Shown: positions 1-7,535, counted from the first letter of the stretch. The stretch: 64,000 nucleotides of DNA from Dethiosulfovibrio peptidovorans DSM 11002 (GCF_000172975.1 NZ_ABTR02000001.1:372001-436000); one strand, 5' to 3'. Program-made: numbers and translations. The notes: a model not told the origin generated them from the letters alone.

Positions 1-747
1 TACACCTTCGCCGATCTGATAAAGGGAGTGGACCCCGAGATTTTTTCCATGGAGAACGTTCCCGACCTTGTCAGAAGGTTCGGCAAGGACGGCGTATACT
101 CCGATTTCGTAGAGTCTCTTTCTGATAGATACGAGATAAGCGCCTATGTGGTCCATTGTCCCGAATACGGCATTCCTCAAAGGCGAACCCGTCTGGTCCT
201 TTTCGGATCGAAGAGGGGGAAGGTCGAACTCATACCTCCTAGCCACGACCGAAGCTCTTTCAGAACGGTAAGAGACGCCATAGGGCATCTTCCACCGTTG
301 TCCGCCGGAGAGGTGGATCGTAAGGATCCTCTACATAGAGCGCCTAGATTATCGGAAACCAATCTGGAACGTATCAAGCAATCGAAACCGGGAGGAACTT
401 GGCAGGATTGGGACGAAGATCTGGTAGCGAAATGCCACAGAAAAAAGACGGGGACATCCTATCTCGCGGTATATGGACGTATGCGGTGGGACGAACCGGC
501 TCCCACCATGACGACTCTTTGCTTCGGATACGGAAACGGAAGGTTCGGTCATCCGGACCAAGATCGGGCAATCTCGTTGAGAGAGGCAGCCATATTCCAG
601 ACGTTTCCAGAAGACTACTCCTTCGTTCCTCCAGGAAGGCCTTATTATTTCAAGGTTCTGGGTAGGCTGATAGGCAATGCTGTTCCCGTGGACTTAGGGC
701 GATTGGTCGCCAAGAGCATCGCAAAACACCTGGAAGAAACCGCTTGA
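1..747 (+). CDS. C5-cytosine DNA methyltransferase, 3' part (truncated by window start)
   Basis: The reading frame is open from base 1, so only the C-terminal ~248 residues are present. Seen: the ENV motif (residues 18-20) that positions the target cytosine, a QRRTR motif VIII (about residue 60), a motif IX-like RWDEPAPTMTT segment, and a GNAVP motif X near the C-terminus. The catalytic PCQ motif lies upstream of the window. Family knowledge: these enzymes transfer a methyl group from AdoMet to C5 of cytosine, usually in restriction-modification or as orphan phage/host enzymes. No restriction endonuclease follows; the next genes are a repressor and a small protein. Two stem-loops follow the stop codon. 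Confidence 0.93.
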   Translation, partial: YTFADLIKGVDPEIFSMENVPDLVRRFGKDGVYSDFVESLSDRYEISAYVVHCPEYGIPQRRTRLVLFGSKRGKVELIPPSHDRSSFRTVRDAIGHLPPLSAGEVDRKDPLHRAPRLSETNLERIKQSKPGGTWQDWDEDLVAKCHRKKTGTSYLAVYGRMRWDEPAPTMTTLCFGYGNGRFGHPDQDRAISLREAAIFQTFPEDYSFVPPGRPYYFKVLGRLIGNAVPVDLGRLVAKSIAKHLEETA

Positions 748-845
748 AGAAAAGTATGTGGTCACTAAAGTGGCTACCAAATCGTCTAAGGCCTTGCAAA
801 AGGCTAAAAGATGACTGTCACACCCTCCGCCAATAGCATATTCGC

Positions 846-890
846 AGCCGTCCGGGAGAGTCCAACACCCGGACGGCTACTGCTTTTACT
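846..890 (+). terminator. Rho-independent terminator after methyltransferase gene
   Basis: A perfect 11-bp inverted repeat (846-856 with 868-878, loop 11 nt) is followed by a short T-rich tract (ctgctttta). It lies about 100 bp after the methyltransferase stop. Confidence 0.55.
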
Positions 891-893
891 CAA

Positions 894-921
894 AAAGGCC
901 CCGGGGATACCCAGGGCCTTT
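894..921. terminator. Second GC-rich stem-loop
   Basis: Stem AAGGCCC (895-901) pairs with GGGCCTT (914-920), flanked by A5 on the left and TTT on the right. It could terminate transcription in either direction between the methyltransferase and the convergent repressor gene. Confidence 0.45.
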
Positions 922-1008
922 CATATCATCAACAACCAAAATAGGGGCATTTCTTCAATTGTAAGCCTCTCTGATCTTGGGCGTCCTGGGGAAAGAGCCA
1001 CAAAGGTC

Positions 1009-1713
1009 TTAAGCCCCTCTTTTAGGCTTACCTAACGTCCTGACTACCTTACCTATTATCTGGAATAGCCCTTCGTCTATATCTTCCACGGAAAAGGATC
1101 TGGGAGGGTATCTCAAAGAGGACGATCGTATCTCCACCGCACCGTTTCTCTGCCAATAGACCCATTTGACCGCCCAATCGCCGTTTCGTCCGAAGCTTAC
1201 CAACGCGGGGTCACCATCGTATACCTCTTCCTCCGGATTTACCACGACTTGACTTCCATCCAAAATTCCGGCTTCTTCCATGCTATCTCCCTCCACCGTG
1301 ATTATGAAGGGACGACGATCTGCGTTCACCGATACGGTTCCCAACAGCTCACCGGGAAGCATTATAGAGTCCTCCGCATCTGCATAGACCTCGGCCATTC
1401 CGCCTATGCCGTTTCCAGCACAGGCCACTGCTGTATCGTCGAGAATGGGAACGTCTATCCACTGAAAAAACGAGAGCTTTCCAGCAGACCCCCTGTGCCC
1501 GGAGCTTTTTCGATCTCCCTCTCCACTTACGAGATAACCTACGGAACACCCCAAAACGGAAGCCAGACTTTCCCAAGTCTCTATGGAAAGACCTATTCTA
1601 TCGTTTTCGACCTGACTTACGGTGTTTTGCTTTACCCCCGACAACCTGGCCAGCTCGGTCTGAGTAAGACCTTGATCTTTTCTGACCCGGCGCAATCTCT
1701 CCCCTCGAGTCAT
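1009..1713 (-). CDS. XRE-type HTH / S24 peptidase repressor (LexA/CI-like)
   Basis: 234 residues. Residues 1-60 form an XRE helix-turn-helix (LTQTELARLSGVKQNTVSQ). Residues about 90-225 are an S24 self-cleaving domain: an Ala-Gly candidate cleavage site in VACAGNG (A99-G100), Ser144 in GDSM, and Lys183 in AVKWV as the catalytic dyad. Family knowledge: such repressors bind paired operators and are inactivated by RecA-stimulated autoproteolysis during DNA damage. The start follows a GGAGGTGAT Shine-Dalgarno. It is divergent from the small gene at 1852, and a perfect inverted repeat lies between them. Typical of a prophage or mobile-element lysogeny switch, though no phage genes adjoin it. Confidence 0.9.
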   Translation of the reverse strand: MTRGERLRRVRKDQGLTQTELARLSGVKQNTVSQVENDRIGLSIETWESLASVLGCSVGYLVSGEGDRKSSGHRGSAGKLSFFQWIDVPILDDTAVACAGNGIGGMAEVYADAEDSIMLPGELLGTVSVNADRRPFIITVEGDSMEEAGILDGSQVVVNPEEEVYDGDPALVSFGRNGDWAVKWVYWQRNGAVEIRSSSLRYPPRSFSVEDIDEGLFQIIGKVVRTLGKPKRGA

Positions 1714-1755
1714 AGCATCACCTCCAAGGTTTATATCGAACCCTATTATCCATCA

Positions 1756-1795
1756 AACCGATATTTTATACAACCTCGCTCTCAAAATATCGGTT
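1756..1795. promoter_or_regulatory. Perfect 12-bp inverted-repeat operator between repressor and divergent gene
   Basis: AACCGATATTTT (1756-1767) and its exact reverse complement AAAATATCGGTT (1784-1795) lie 28 bp centre to centre. The right arm overlaps the -35 of the rightward promoter. Inferred to be the binding site of the S24 repressor encoded next to it. Confidence 0.65.
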
Positions 1796-1822
1796 GACAC
1801 GATGAAAAAGACGTCGTAATAT
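1794..1822 (+). promoter_or_regulatory. Sigma70-type promoter for 1852 gene
   Basis: TTGACA (1794-1799), a 17-nt spacer and TAATAT (1817-1822), 29 bp upstream of the ATG. The -35 shares two bases with the right operator arm, so repressor binding should block it. Confidence 0.65.
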
Positions 1823-1851
1823 CTGTATAAAAGATATTTGGAGGTGATCCC

Positions 1852-2040
1852 ATGGACAGAGGCACCATAAAACTGATAGTAGAAAATGGGCATTTCATAG
1901 GATACGACATCAACCATAAAAAGAAGGTCCGCCGAACAGTGCTCACTGCACAGGCTACGGCGGACAGGATTCTGGAACGAGAGAGCTCGGGGTTCTTCGA
2001 AAAAAAGGACCCCATGGTTGCTATGGCTACCGGCTCCTGA
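1852..2040 (+). CDS. Small hypothetical protein divergent from S24 repressor
   Basis: 62 residues, charged, no recognised domain. The ATG follows a strong GGAGGTGAT ribosome site and a good promoter. The last 14 bp overlap the convergent end of the nitrilase gene (stop side at 2027). Its position, divergent from an S24 repressor and behind a perfect operator, is that of a Cro-, anti-repressor- or damage-response-type gene; this is inference from context only. The N-terminal part (GTIKLIVENGHFIGYDI) suggests a short beta-rich fold. Confidence 0.6.
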   Translation: MDRGTIKLIVENGHFIGYDINHKKKVRRTVLTAQATADRILERESSGFFEKKDPMVAMATGS

Positions 2041-3565
2041 AGATATTATCCTCAGGAGATCTGTCTAAAAGCACGTCCGTACCGGGAACTACCGATTTTT
2101 CTCTGGATAAACATAGAGGACATAGTGCCGATATCATCTGATCTTCGCCTACAAAAGCCTGGGATAAAATGGCTCCGTCGGGAGACGCAATAAGGCTTCC
2201 TCCGATGGATGCAGAAGCTGCGGCTACCATGAACAACCTATTCTCCGCCGCTCTGCTTCTGGCCAGATGCTCCGTCATAGGCCCATCGGGGGCAAACCAA
2301 ACGAGCATCTCCGCCCCCTCGATCGCCTGTATTCTGGAAATCTCCGGCACGTAACCGTCCTCCCCGATCAAGATTCCCCAGGCTCCTATGTCGGTTCGAA
2401 CCACGGGAACCGCATCTCCCAGACCATGGCCGTGGCTACCGAGAAAGACATGGCAGACCTGGCCATTTTTGATCGACCACGAAATCGGCCCTTTAGGACC
2501 GTTTTCTCGGGCAAAGACGATCCACATGTTTTCATATGACCGAGATAGATCCAGCAAAAGCTCTATCGCTAAGGGCTCCATCTCGTCTGAGTCTGGCAAT
2601 GGAGACAAGACCAACAGATCGGCTCTCTGAAGCCAGGCCTGGCGAACAAAGCTCTTTACCCTGTTCAATACGGCCAGTGAATCCCAGTCCAATTGAGCCA
2701 AAGAGACCATAACCACAGCAGCTTCCCCCTGGAAATGAGGCTTTTTTTTCTCGATCAGGGGGGCACAGATACCTTCTTTGAGTGGGACCATGTTAGGTCG
2801 ATTGGACAGGTCGATTTCCTCCACCAGCACTCCTGGATCCTTAGATCCCAGGGCGGCTACGGAGCGACCTGAAGGATCGTATATGCCAGATCTTCCACAG
2901 TAAACGACTGATCGGTTTTCCATGCCGGATTTGTTGGCCATAGCTATCCAGACGCCGTTTTCAAAGGCCCTTACCGGTAGCATGAATTTTACCTGCTGAT
3001 TTGAAAGCGAATCGGCATCTTTCCCAGAAGATGTAAGATTGGCCAGATCCAATACCAGATCTGCCCCTTTACGAGAAAGGTTACGAAGTACCTCGGGATT
3101 TCTGGCATCCGCACATATCAACAGGCCGATCTTGCCCCAAGGGGTATCGGCCAAATCGTAGGAATGACATTTTTCGAACCACCGATCGTCGAAATGCCAC
3201 AAAAAACGCTTGCCTTCTTCCAAAATAATATCTCCATCCGTATCGATGAGGACCGCTCCGTTTATCCACCTTCCGTTTTTGTGAAGTGCCAGTCCTACGG
3301 CCAGATAAACTCCGTTTTCAATGGCGGATTCCCTGAAACTTTCCAGAGCCCTTCGAGATTCATCCGGAGAGTGAGGATCCTCGGCCCAGCGATCCAACAC
3401 ATATCCCGGGAAAACAGCCTCGGGGAGGACCACCATCTGAGCACCAAACCCAGAGGCCTCCCTTATGCCATCGAGGGCTTCCCTTAAGGACTCTCGCCTT
3501 TCCTCCACGTCTCTAGCTCTCAGTTGAACGCAGGCGATCTTCAACTTCTTAGAAGTCGACATCAT
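2027..3565 (-). CDS. Two-domain carbon-nitrogen hydrolase (nitrilase superfamily) with degenerate second domain
   Basis: 512 residues, about twice a usual nitrilase. The N-terminal domain (about 8-260) keeps the family triad: Glu in VVLPEAVFPGY, Lys in LEEGKRF, Cys in LLICADARNPE. The second domain (about 285-495) repeats the fold, but the Glu position reads VLSPLPD and the nucleophile position reads ILIGEDGYVPE, so the Cys is absent. Family knowledge: members hydrolyse amides or nitriles or act in NAD/amide metabolism. Substrate is not predictable. The start follows GAGGAGGTG. Probably monocistronic. Confidence 0.85.
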   Translation of the reverse strand: MMSTSKKLKIACVQLRARDVEERRESLREALDGIREASGFGAQMVVLPEAVFPGYVLDRWAEDPHSPDESRRALESFRESAIENGVYLAVGLALHKNGRWINGAVLIDTDGDIILEEGKRFLWHFDDRWFEKCHSYDLADTPWGKIGLLICADARNPEVLRNLSRKGADLVLDLANLTSSGKDADSLSNQQVKFMLPVRAFENGVWIAMANKSGMENRSVVYCGRSGIYDPSGRSVAALGSKDPGVLVEEIDLSNRPNMVPLKEGICAPLIEKKKPHFQGEAAVVMVSLAQLDWDSLAVLNRVKSFVRQAWLQRADLLVLSPLPDSDEMEPLAIELLLDLSRSYENMWIVFARENGPKGPISWSIKNGQVCHVFLGSHGHGLGDAVPVVRTDIGAWGILIGEDGYVPEISRIQAIEGAEMLVWFAPDGPMTEHLARSRAAENRLFMVAAASASIGGSLIASPDGAILSQAFVGEDQMISALCPLCLSREKSVVPGTDVLLDRSPEDNIFRSR

Positions 3566-3690
3566 CGCACCTCCTCTTCGTGTATGGTCGTGAACCTACA
3601 AAACCATATTACACTATCGTCGAGCAAGGGTCCGTCGTAGAAAGAGCATCAGGAAAAGACTTCTTCCCGCATAAAAGAGCACGATGGCTG

Positions 3691-4626
3691 TCAAGAGACA
3701 TGTCGCGTTTCTTGAGTTTCCGCTGCACATTCGTAAGCTGTCCTATCCTGGTTATCGGGATTTAGAAAAACTATATCAGGCAGGGAAAGATCTCGAATCT
3801 CTCGGGCTCCCCATCTTTCCGGGGTTTTGCTTTTTGCTCGTTCAAAGACCTCTCGTCTTTGAACGAGAATATGCTTCGCTTCTTTTCGATGGCGTTGTCC
3901 CGGTGTCACAAACCGTAGAGCCTTATGGCGATGGATCTCGTTGTACCAGTAGACGAAGGATTGAACCCATTCCCTAGCCTCCTGCAGGCTTCGAAAGCCT
4001 TGGTAAGGGAAGGCAGGGCGATATTTCAATGTTCTGAACAAGGACTCGGAGTAGGGATTATCGTTGCTTACCCGTGGTCTGCTGTAGGACCTGGTAATTC
4101 CCAGTTTTTCCAACGTGGCCTTGAAGGTCGCCGCTTTCATCGGGCTTCCGTTGTCCGAGTGAAGGACAAGGGGCTGATGGTCAGTTCGAATACCCTCTTT
4201 GAAACAGGTCCTCTTGATGAGAGTCTGGGCATGTTCACTCGTTTCCTTTTCCCAGACCTCCCATCCTACGATGAAGCGGCTAAAGATATCGACGATAAGG
4301 ATTCGATAAAAACTGGATTCGGAGGCAAGATAAATGCCTTTGTCCGCTAGATTTGCCACGATTTGAGCCGGAGGCATGCTCCCATAGTCTGGGCTGTTGG
4401 CAATAGCTAATACCCGATTTCTTTCCGATGACTTCAGTCGGTTGCTTGGAGATTGTCGATGAGCGCCAGGACGCCCGTCTTCTTTTAAATCGCCTCCTTG
4501 AGTCCAGCGCTGATAGGTCCTGATGCTGATTTCCAGAACCTGACAGGCTCTGAATAGACGGGCTCCGTTGGCATGGGCTTCTTTGATCAGCTCAACTGCT
4601 TTACGGCGATCCGAGGCACTGATCAT
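3691..4626 (-). CDS. IS3-family transposase orfB, internally deleted (first catalytic Asp missing)
   Basis: 311 residues. The N-terminus (ISASDRRKAVELIKEAH) is the HTH region found before the integrase core. The sequence runs from SESSFYRIL directly into IVDIFSRFIVGWEV. In intact relatives about 70-80 residues lie here, including the WDIT segment with the first catalytic Asp. The later Asp (LHSDNG) and Glu (NPYSESLFRTLK) are present, so the DDE triad is incomplete. The deletion is in frame. The start ATG overlaps a TGA in the -1 frame of orfA, suggesting translational coupling in the intact element. The copy cannot be catalytically competent. Confidence 0.88.
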   Translation of the reverse strand: MISASDRRKAVELIKEAHANGARLFRACQVLEISIRTYQRWTQGGDLKEDGRPGAHRQSPSNRLKSSERNRVLAIANSPDYGSMPPAQIVANLADKGIYLASESSFYRILIVDIFSRFIVGWEVWEKETSEHAQTLIKRTCFKEGIRTDHQPLVLHSDNGSPMKAATFKATLEKLGITRSYSRPRVSNDNPYSESLFRTLKYRPAFPYQGFRSLQEAREWVQSFVYWYNEIHRHKALRFVTPGQRHRKEAKHILVQRREVFERAKSKTPERWGAREIRDLSLPDIVFLNPDNQDRTAYECAAETQETRHVS

Positions 4627-5140
4627 TCGTCCTCTTCGTCTTCGTCCCCCCAGATCGCCTGGGCTTTTTTCTGAGTACCAGGAGGGCTGCCGCTTCTGCT
4701 AAGGCCTTTTCCTTGCGACGAAGTTCTTTTTCGAGGTACTGACACTTTTTCTTCGACACACGGGCCTCTTGTTGACTCTTATCGTCACCACTGGCCTGTC
4801 CTACTGTGGCCTTGAGACAGGCGTTACGCCATGCCTCGATGTCCTCCGGGTACAGGCCTTTAGCACGACAATATTCGTTACGCTCCGACTCGTTGAGACC
4901 GTAGGTTTCCAATACGATTTGGAGCCTATCCTCCCCGTTCCAGCGACTTATCCGCTCTTCATTACCCGGGGCTGCTGCTCCTACGACTTGGGCCTCTTTT
5001 TTCCACTTGCGGAGCGTTGTTTTGGTTACTCCCGTTTCCTCTGCCAGTTCCGATATCGACCTGTTCTCCGGAGGCAACATCTTGCGAATTGCAGATTCTT
5101 TAAACTCCTGGCTGTACCGTATCATCTCTCGCACCCCCAA
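4601..5140 (-). CDS. IS3-family transposase orfA (helix-turn-helix subunit), probably frameshifted at 3' end
   Basis: 179 residues as read. Residues about 5-50 form an HTH (ISELAEETGVTKTTLRKWKKE); residues 120-165 are a charged, coiled-coil-like helix. After LLVLRKK the frame becomes R/S/T-rich. In the -1 frame after the A6G run (4664-4670) the sequence reads AQAIWGDEDEE and stops at a TGA overlapped by the orfB start, which looks like the native end. Either a one-base deletion or programmed -1 frameshifting at A_AAA_AAG explains this. The first part would bind the IS ends. Confidence 0.85.
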   Translation of the reverse strand: MGVREMIRYSQEFKESAIRKMLPPENRSISELAEETGVTKTTLRKWKKEAQVVGAAAPGNEERISRWNGEDRLQIVLETYGLNESERNEYCRAKGLYPEDIEAWRNACLKATVGQASGDDKSQQEARVSKKKCQYLEKELRRKEKALAEAAALLVLRKKPRRSGGTKTKRTNDQCLGSP

Positions 5141-5234
5141 CTCTATTACTCTACCATCTCAAGGAGACGCGACATATATCCTGGCACATACTGGTATCAA
5201 AAGAAAGTAATCGGGGTTACAATGAGGATACGAC

Positions 5235-5282
5235 AAAAGCCCCACCTCAACCCTGTGGCGACAGGGGAAAGATGGGGCTTAT
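5235..5282 (-). terminator. Terminator-like hairpin downstream of left tRNA-Gln
   Basis: Outer stem AAGCCCCA (5237-5244) with TGGGGCTT (5273-5280) and inner stem CCCTGT with ACAGGG. Minus-strand transcripts would end in GGGGCTTTTGT. A diverged copy with the same architecture lies at 17307-17353, downstream of the second tRNA-Gln. Confidence 0.6.
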
Positions 5283-5396
5283 CACAATGGATCATGTCAC
5301 GACTGACCATGACTAACCTACTAACTATCATGCAAATCCGTCGTTGTTGGGGGCCTTTTAAACTTCACAAAACACCCTAAACCGTTGGTATCACTA

Positions 5397-5479
5397 GCAT
5401 TGGCTGCCCCGCCTGGATTCGAACCAGGATCGACGGAACCAAAATCCGTTGTGCTGCCTTTGCACCACGGGGCAAAAAA
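5397..5479. repeat. Left attachment repeat (attL candidate), 83 bp
   Basis: Identical to 17480-17562, from gcattggctgcc to six As after the tRNA 5' end. It covers the complete tRNA-Gln, longer than the usual 15-60 bp tRNA-end att core. The flank on the tRNA 3' side is also related to the right flank, but diverged. Confidence 0.85.
5401..5474 (-). tRNA. tRNA-Gln(TTG), left copy
   Basis: 74 nt with encoded CCA. Acceptor TGCCCCG pairs with CGGGGCA, the anticodon loop reads TTTTGGT with anticodon TTG, and the T-arm is GGTTCGAATCC. Identical to the copy at 17484-17557. Upstream of this copy (5480 onward) no good -10/-35 is seen, whereas the right copy has TATAAT, so the left copy may be the element-derived or promoterless one. 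Confidence 0.95.
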
Positions 5480-5609
5480 GCAACACACGAAAGTCAGTGA
5501 TAGCAAGGGATTCACGGCGTAGCACGATTTTACAGACAAACACAAAAAAGATAAATCCGTTGTGCTATTGGACGTCTCCACAGAGAATATCAAAGGAGGC
5601 GACTTCATT

Positions 5610-6569
5610 ATGCCTAACGTTATTTCAATCGAATCGTGGCAAGATCGGCCATCACCGGCGCAGGCACTCGATACGTTTCTTACCTTCAAGAAGGCCACGG
5701 GAGCGGCACCACGGACCATGACGGACTACCGAAAAACAGTAGGTGCGTTCTTCCGTGATTACGAGGAAGCCTGGAACGGACCACACACCATGAGGCCATC
5801 CCTAGTGTCCTGGTTATCGCAGGATATAGCACCGGCCACCTATAACCTCCGTCTCGTGTATCTTCGTGCCTTTTGGCGGTGGGCCGTAGAAGAGGAATTA
5901 CAGCCGGATAGTCCAGATCCATTCCGTGGGCTCAAGCGACGCAAGGACAGGGGAAAGTTCCGGGTCGTGTCCCTTGAGGACGTCAAGGCCCTGCTCGGGG
6001 GGATACCACGGGGAAGCTACGCAGGAGAGAGGGACCGTTGCGCCGTCGTCTTCACCCTGGACGTGGCCATAAGGCCCGGTGAGATGCTCCACCTTCTACC
6101 GGGAGACCTAGACCTATCTGGACTCACCGTGACCATACCCGCACACGTGGCCAAGACCAGAGAGGCCCGGACGTTGCCCCTGTCACCGGGAACGGTGGAC
6201 GTGCTCCGGGCCTTCCTCCGATATCGCCCTTCCTCGTGGCCGCCAACCGTTCCCGTATTCGCATCGGAGACAGGCCGCCCCATGGACACCACCCATTGGG
6301 GACACAGGATAAAGAATCACGCCAGAAGGGCCGACGTGGATCTTACACCCTACGACCTACGTCACGCCGCATGTACGCTCCATCTAAGGGCCGGAATGAA
6401 CACCCTGGTACTACAAAAGCTTATGGGCCACACCGGGCCTCAGATGACCATGCGCTATACCCACCTGGACATAGACGACCTACGAGACCAACAAAGGGCT
6501 TCCTCGCCCATAGAGGACCTTATACCGCCCACAAGGGAGAAAGCCGGGCGCAGGAAAGCCCATCGGTAG
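5610..6569 (+). CDS. int: Tyrosine recombinase / integrase
   Basis: 319 residues from the ATG at 5610, which follows AAAGGAGG at 8-nt spacing; an in-frame GTG further upstream lacks a site. N-terminal SAM-like core-binding domain (about 10-100), then the catalytic domain. Catalytic residues seen: first Arg in DVAIRPGEML, LRHA box (YDLRHAACTLHL, Tyr in place of the usual His), His in LMGHTG, Tyr nucleophile in MRYTHL. Family knowledge: catalyses site-specific integration and excision, often at tRNA genes. It lies about 130 bp from the tRNA-Gln repeat, the usual position for an element integrase. Confidence 0.95.
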   Translation: MPNVISIESWQDRPSPAQALDTFLTFKKATGAAPRTMTDYRKTVGAFFRDYEEAWNGPHTMRPSLVSWLSQDIAPATYNLRLVYLRAFWRWAVEEELQPDSPDPFRGLKRRKDRGKFRVVSLEDVKALLGGIPRGSYAGERDRCAVVFTLDVAIRPGEMLHLLPGDLDLSGLTVTIPAHVAKTREARTLPLSPGTVDVLRAFLRYRPSSWPPTVPVFASETGRPMDTTHWGHRIKNHARRADVDLTPYDLRHAACTLHLRAGMNTLVLQKLMGHTGPQMTMRYTHLDIDDLRDQQRASSPIEDLIPPTREKAGRRKAHR

Positions 6570-6603
6570 AACACAGGTTTTTACAAGCGACCTCTGCCCT
6601 GTG

Positions 6604-6613
6604 GTAATATTAC
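6604..6613. promoter_or_regulatory. Palindrome in toxin-antitoxin promoter
   Basis: GTAATATTAC, a perfect 10-bp palindrome, overlaps an extended -10-like TGGTAATAT 23 bp before the antitoxin ATG. Likely an autoregulatory operator. Confidence 0.45.
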
Positions 6614-6635
6614 TTGCATAAGGGAGGTGTTATCC

Positions 6636-7085
6636 ATGGCATCGGTATTTGATGTTGCAAGTTACATCTTGAGCAAGGCCGACCTCGACGAAGGCGATGG
6701 GATAACCCATCTCAAGTTACAAAAACTCGTCTACTATGCACAGGGTTTTTCTGTAGTCCTTCTCGGACGTCCTTTGTTCCCGGAGACCATAGAGGCGTGG
6801 ACACACGGCCCGGTAGTTCCTGAACTGTACAACAAATATCGTCACTTCGGACCGAACGTCATAAGCAAAGCACAGGGAGGCACACCGGACAACCTAACGA
6901 CAGAGGAAAAAACGTTGATCGACGACGTCTTTTCCGTCTACGGGGAGTATTCCGCGTCGAAGCTCCGTAACCTCACCCACAACGAGACTCCATGGATGGA
7001 GGCGGAAAACAAAGAAGACATCACCATATCGATAGACTCTTTAAGGTCCTTCTTCCCCTCTCTCTTGGAAAACGGGAATGGCTAA
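6636..7085 (+). CDS. DUF4065 (Panacea-domain) antitoxin, SocA/GepA-like
   Basis: 149 residues; the ATG at 6636 follows AAGGGAGGTG. Seen: the family hallmarks VASYILSKA at the N-terminus, the ITHLKLQKLVYYAQGF helix, and EAWTHGPVVPELYNKYR. Family knowledge: Panacea-domain proteins are antitoxins that neutralise many unrelated toxins and are common on prophages and satellites; Caulobacter SocA is a proteolytic adaptor relative. The gene overlaps the next one by 8 bp, the normal antitoxin-first operon layout. A palindrome at 6604-6613 may be its operator. Confidence 0.88.
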   Translation: MASVFDVASYILSKADLDEGDGITHLKLQKLVYYAQGFSVVLLGRPLFPETIEAWTHGPVVPELYNKYRHFGPNVISKAQGGTPDNLTTEEKTLIDDVFSVYGEYSASKLRNLTHNETPWMEAENKEDITISIDSLRSFFPSLLENGNG

Positions 7086-7494
7086 ACGTCCACACAAGAT
7101 AAAGAAGCGGGAAGGGAATAAGTCAGGGAACATCAGATCCAGAGACGAATCTTCAGACCCTCCCTACATGGACGAACCACCGGCCTTCTCTCTGAAGTAT
7201 ATTCAACAAGCCTACTGCATAAGCAAATGTGGCAAGGAAGACCAAATAGCTTTTCTGAAAGCCATGTTTAAGAGGAAAGAGACCTCTTGGAGCCATCTAT
7301 CAAGCTGTGATCGACACGGGCTGGGATACGAAAAAATCCATCGTCTCAATGTCCAGATCCCTAAAGTAGCAGAAGGGAAGGCCATTATCGCCTTCCGCTT
7401 TTCAGGGAAGAAACCCATGGTTGGCTTCAGAGAAAGGGATATCTTCTACGTACTTTGGATAGACAGAGACTTTTCAGTGTACGACCATGGATAA
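7078..7494 (+). CDS. Putative toxin partner of Panacea antitoxin
   Basis: 138 residues. Lys/Arg-rich, probably disordered N-terminus (1-35), then a compact domain ending in FRFSGKKPMVGFRERDIF and a LWIDRDFSVYDHG tail. I do not place it in a named toxin fold with certainty. A KPMVGxR...VLWxDR...YDHG type C-terminus recurs in small proteins next to antitoxin genes on mobile elements, as far as I recall. It overlaps the antitoxin gene by 8 bp with no independent promoter, which argues for a toxin. A terminator follows at once. Confidence 0.7.
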   Translation: MAKRPHKIKKREGNKSGNIRSRDESSDPPYMDEPPAFSLKYIQQAYCISKCGKEDQIAFLKAMFKRKETSWSHLSSCDRHGLGYEKIHRLNVQIPKVAEGKAIIAFRFSGKKPMVGFRERDIFYVLWIDRDFSVYDHG

Positions 7495-7500
7495 TCATAC

Positions 7501-7535
7501 AAGCCCTTCTCCGCTCCACCGGGGAGGGGCTTTTT
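7501..7535 (+). terminator. Rho-independent terminator of the toxin-antitoxin operon
   Basis: AAGCCC...CTCC pairs with GGGGAGGGGCTT, followed by CTTTTT, 6 bp after the toxin stop. Confidence 0.85.

Larger units (their letters stand above)
3689..5186 (-). mobile_element. IS3-family insertion sequence, damaged
   Basis: The ends are imperfect inverted repeats: TGTCAAGAGACATGTCGCGT from 3689 and, on the other strand, TGCCAGGATATATGTCGCGT from 5186. They share ATGTCGCGT and most flanking bases and start with TG as in IS3 elements. Between them lie orfA and orfB on the minus strand. No clear target duplication is seen (left flank ...tggc, right flank cata...). Two lesions suggest the copy is inactive: a frame change at an A6G run in orfA and an internal deletion in orfB. 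It sits immediately left of the tRNA-Gln duplication. Confidence 0.85.

Noticed and set aside
811-1035. 74-residue plus-strand ORF after the methyltransferase
   Set aside because: It runs through two terminator hairpins and into the repressor gene end; no ribosome site.
4601-4680. Reading A6G at 4664-4670 as a standard IS3 -1 frameshift that fuses orfA to orfB
   Set aside because: orfB is in the +1 frame relative to orfA; the -1 frame ends at a TGA overlapping the orfB ATG, so a direct fusion does not result.
5321-5719. 132-residue minus ORF across tRNA-Gln
   Set aside because: It reads through the tRNA gene and antisense to the integrase start; an artefact.
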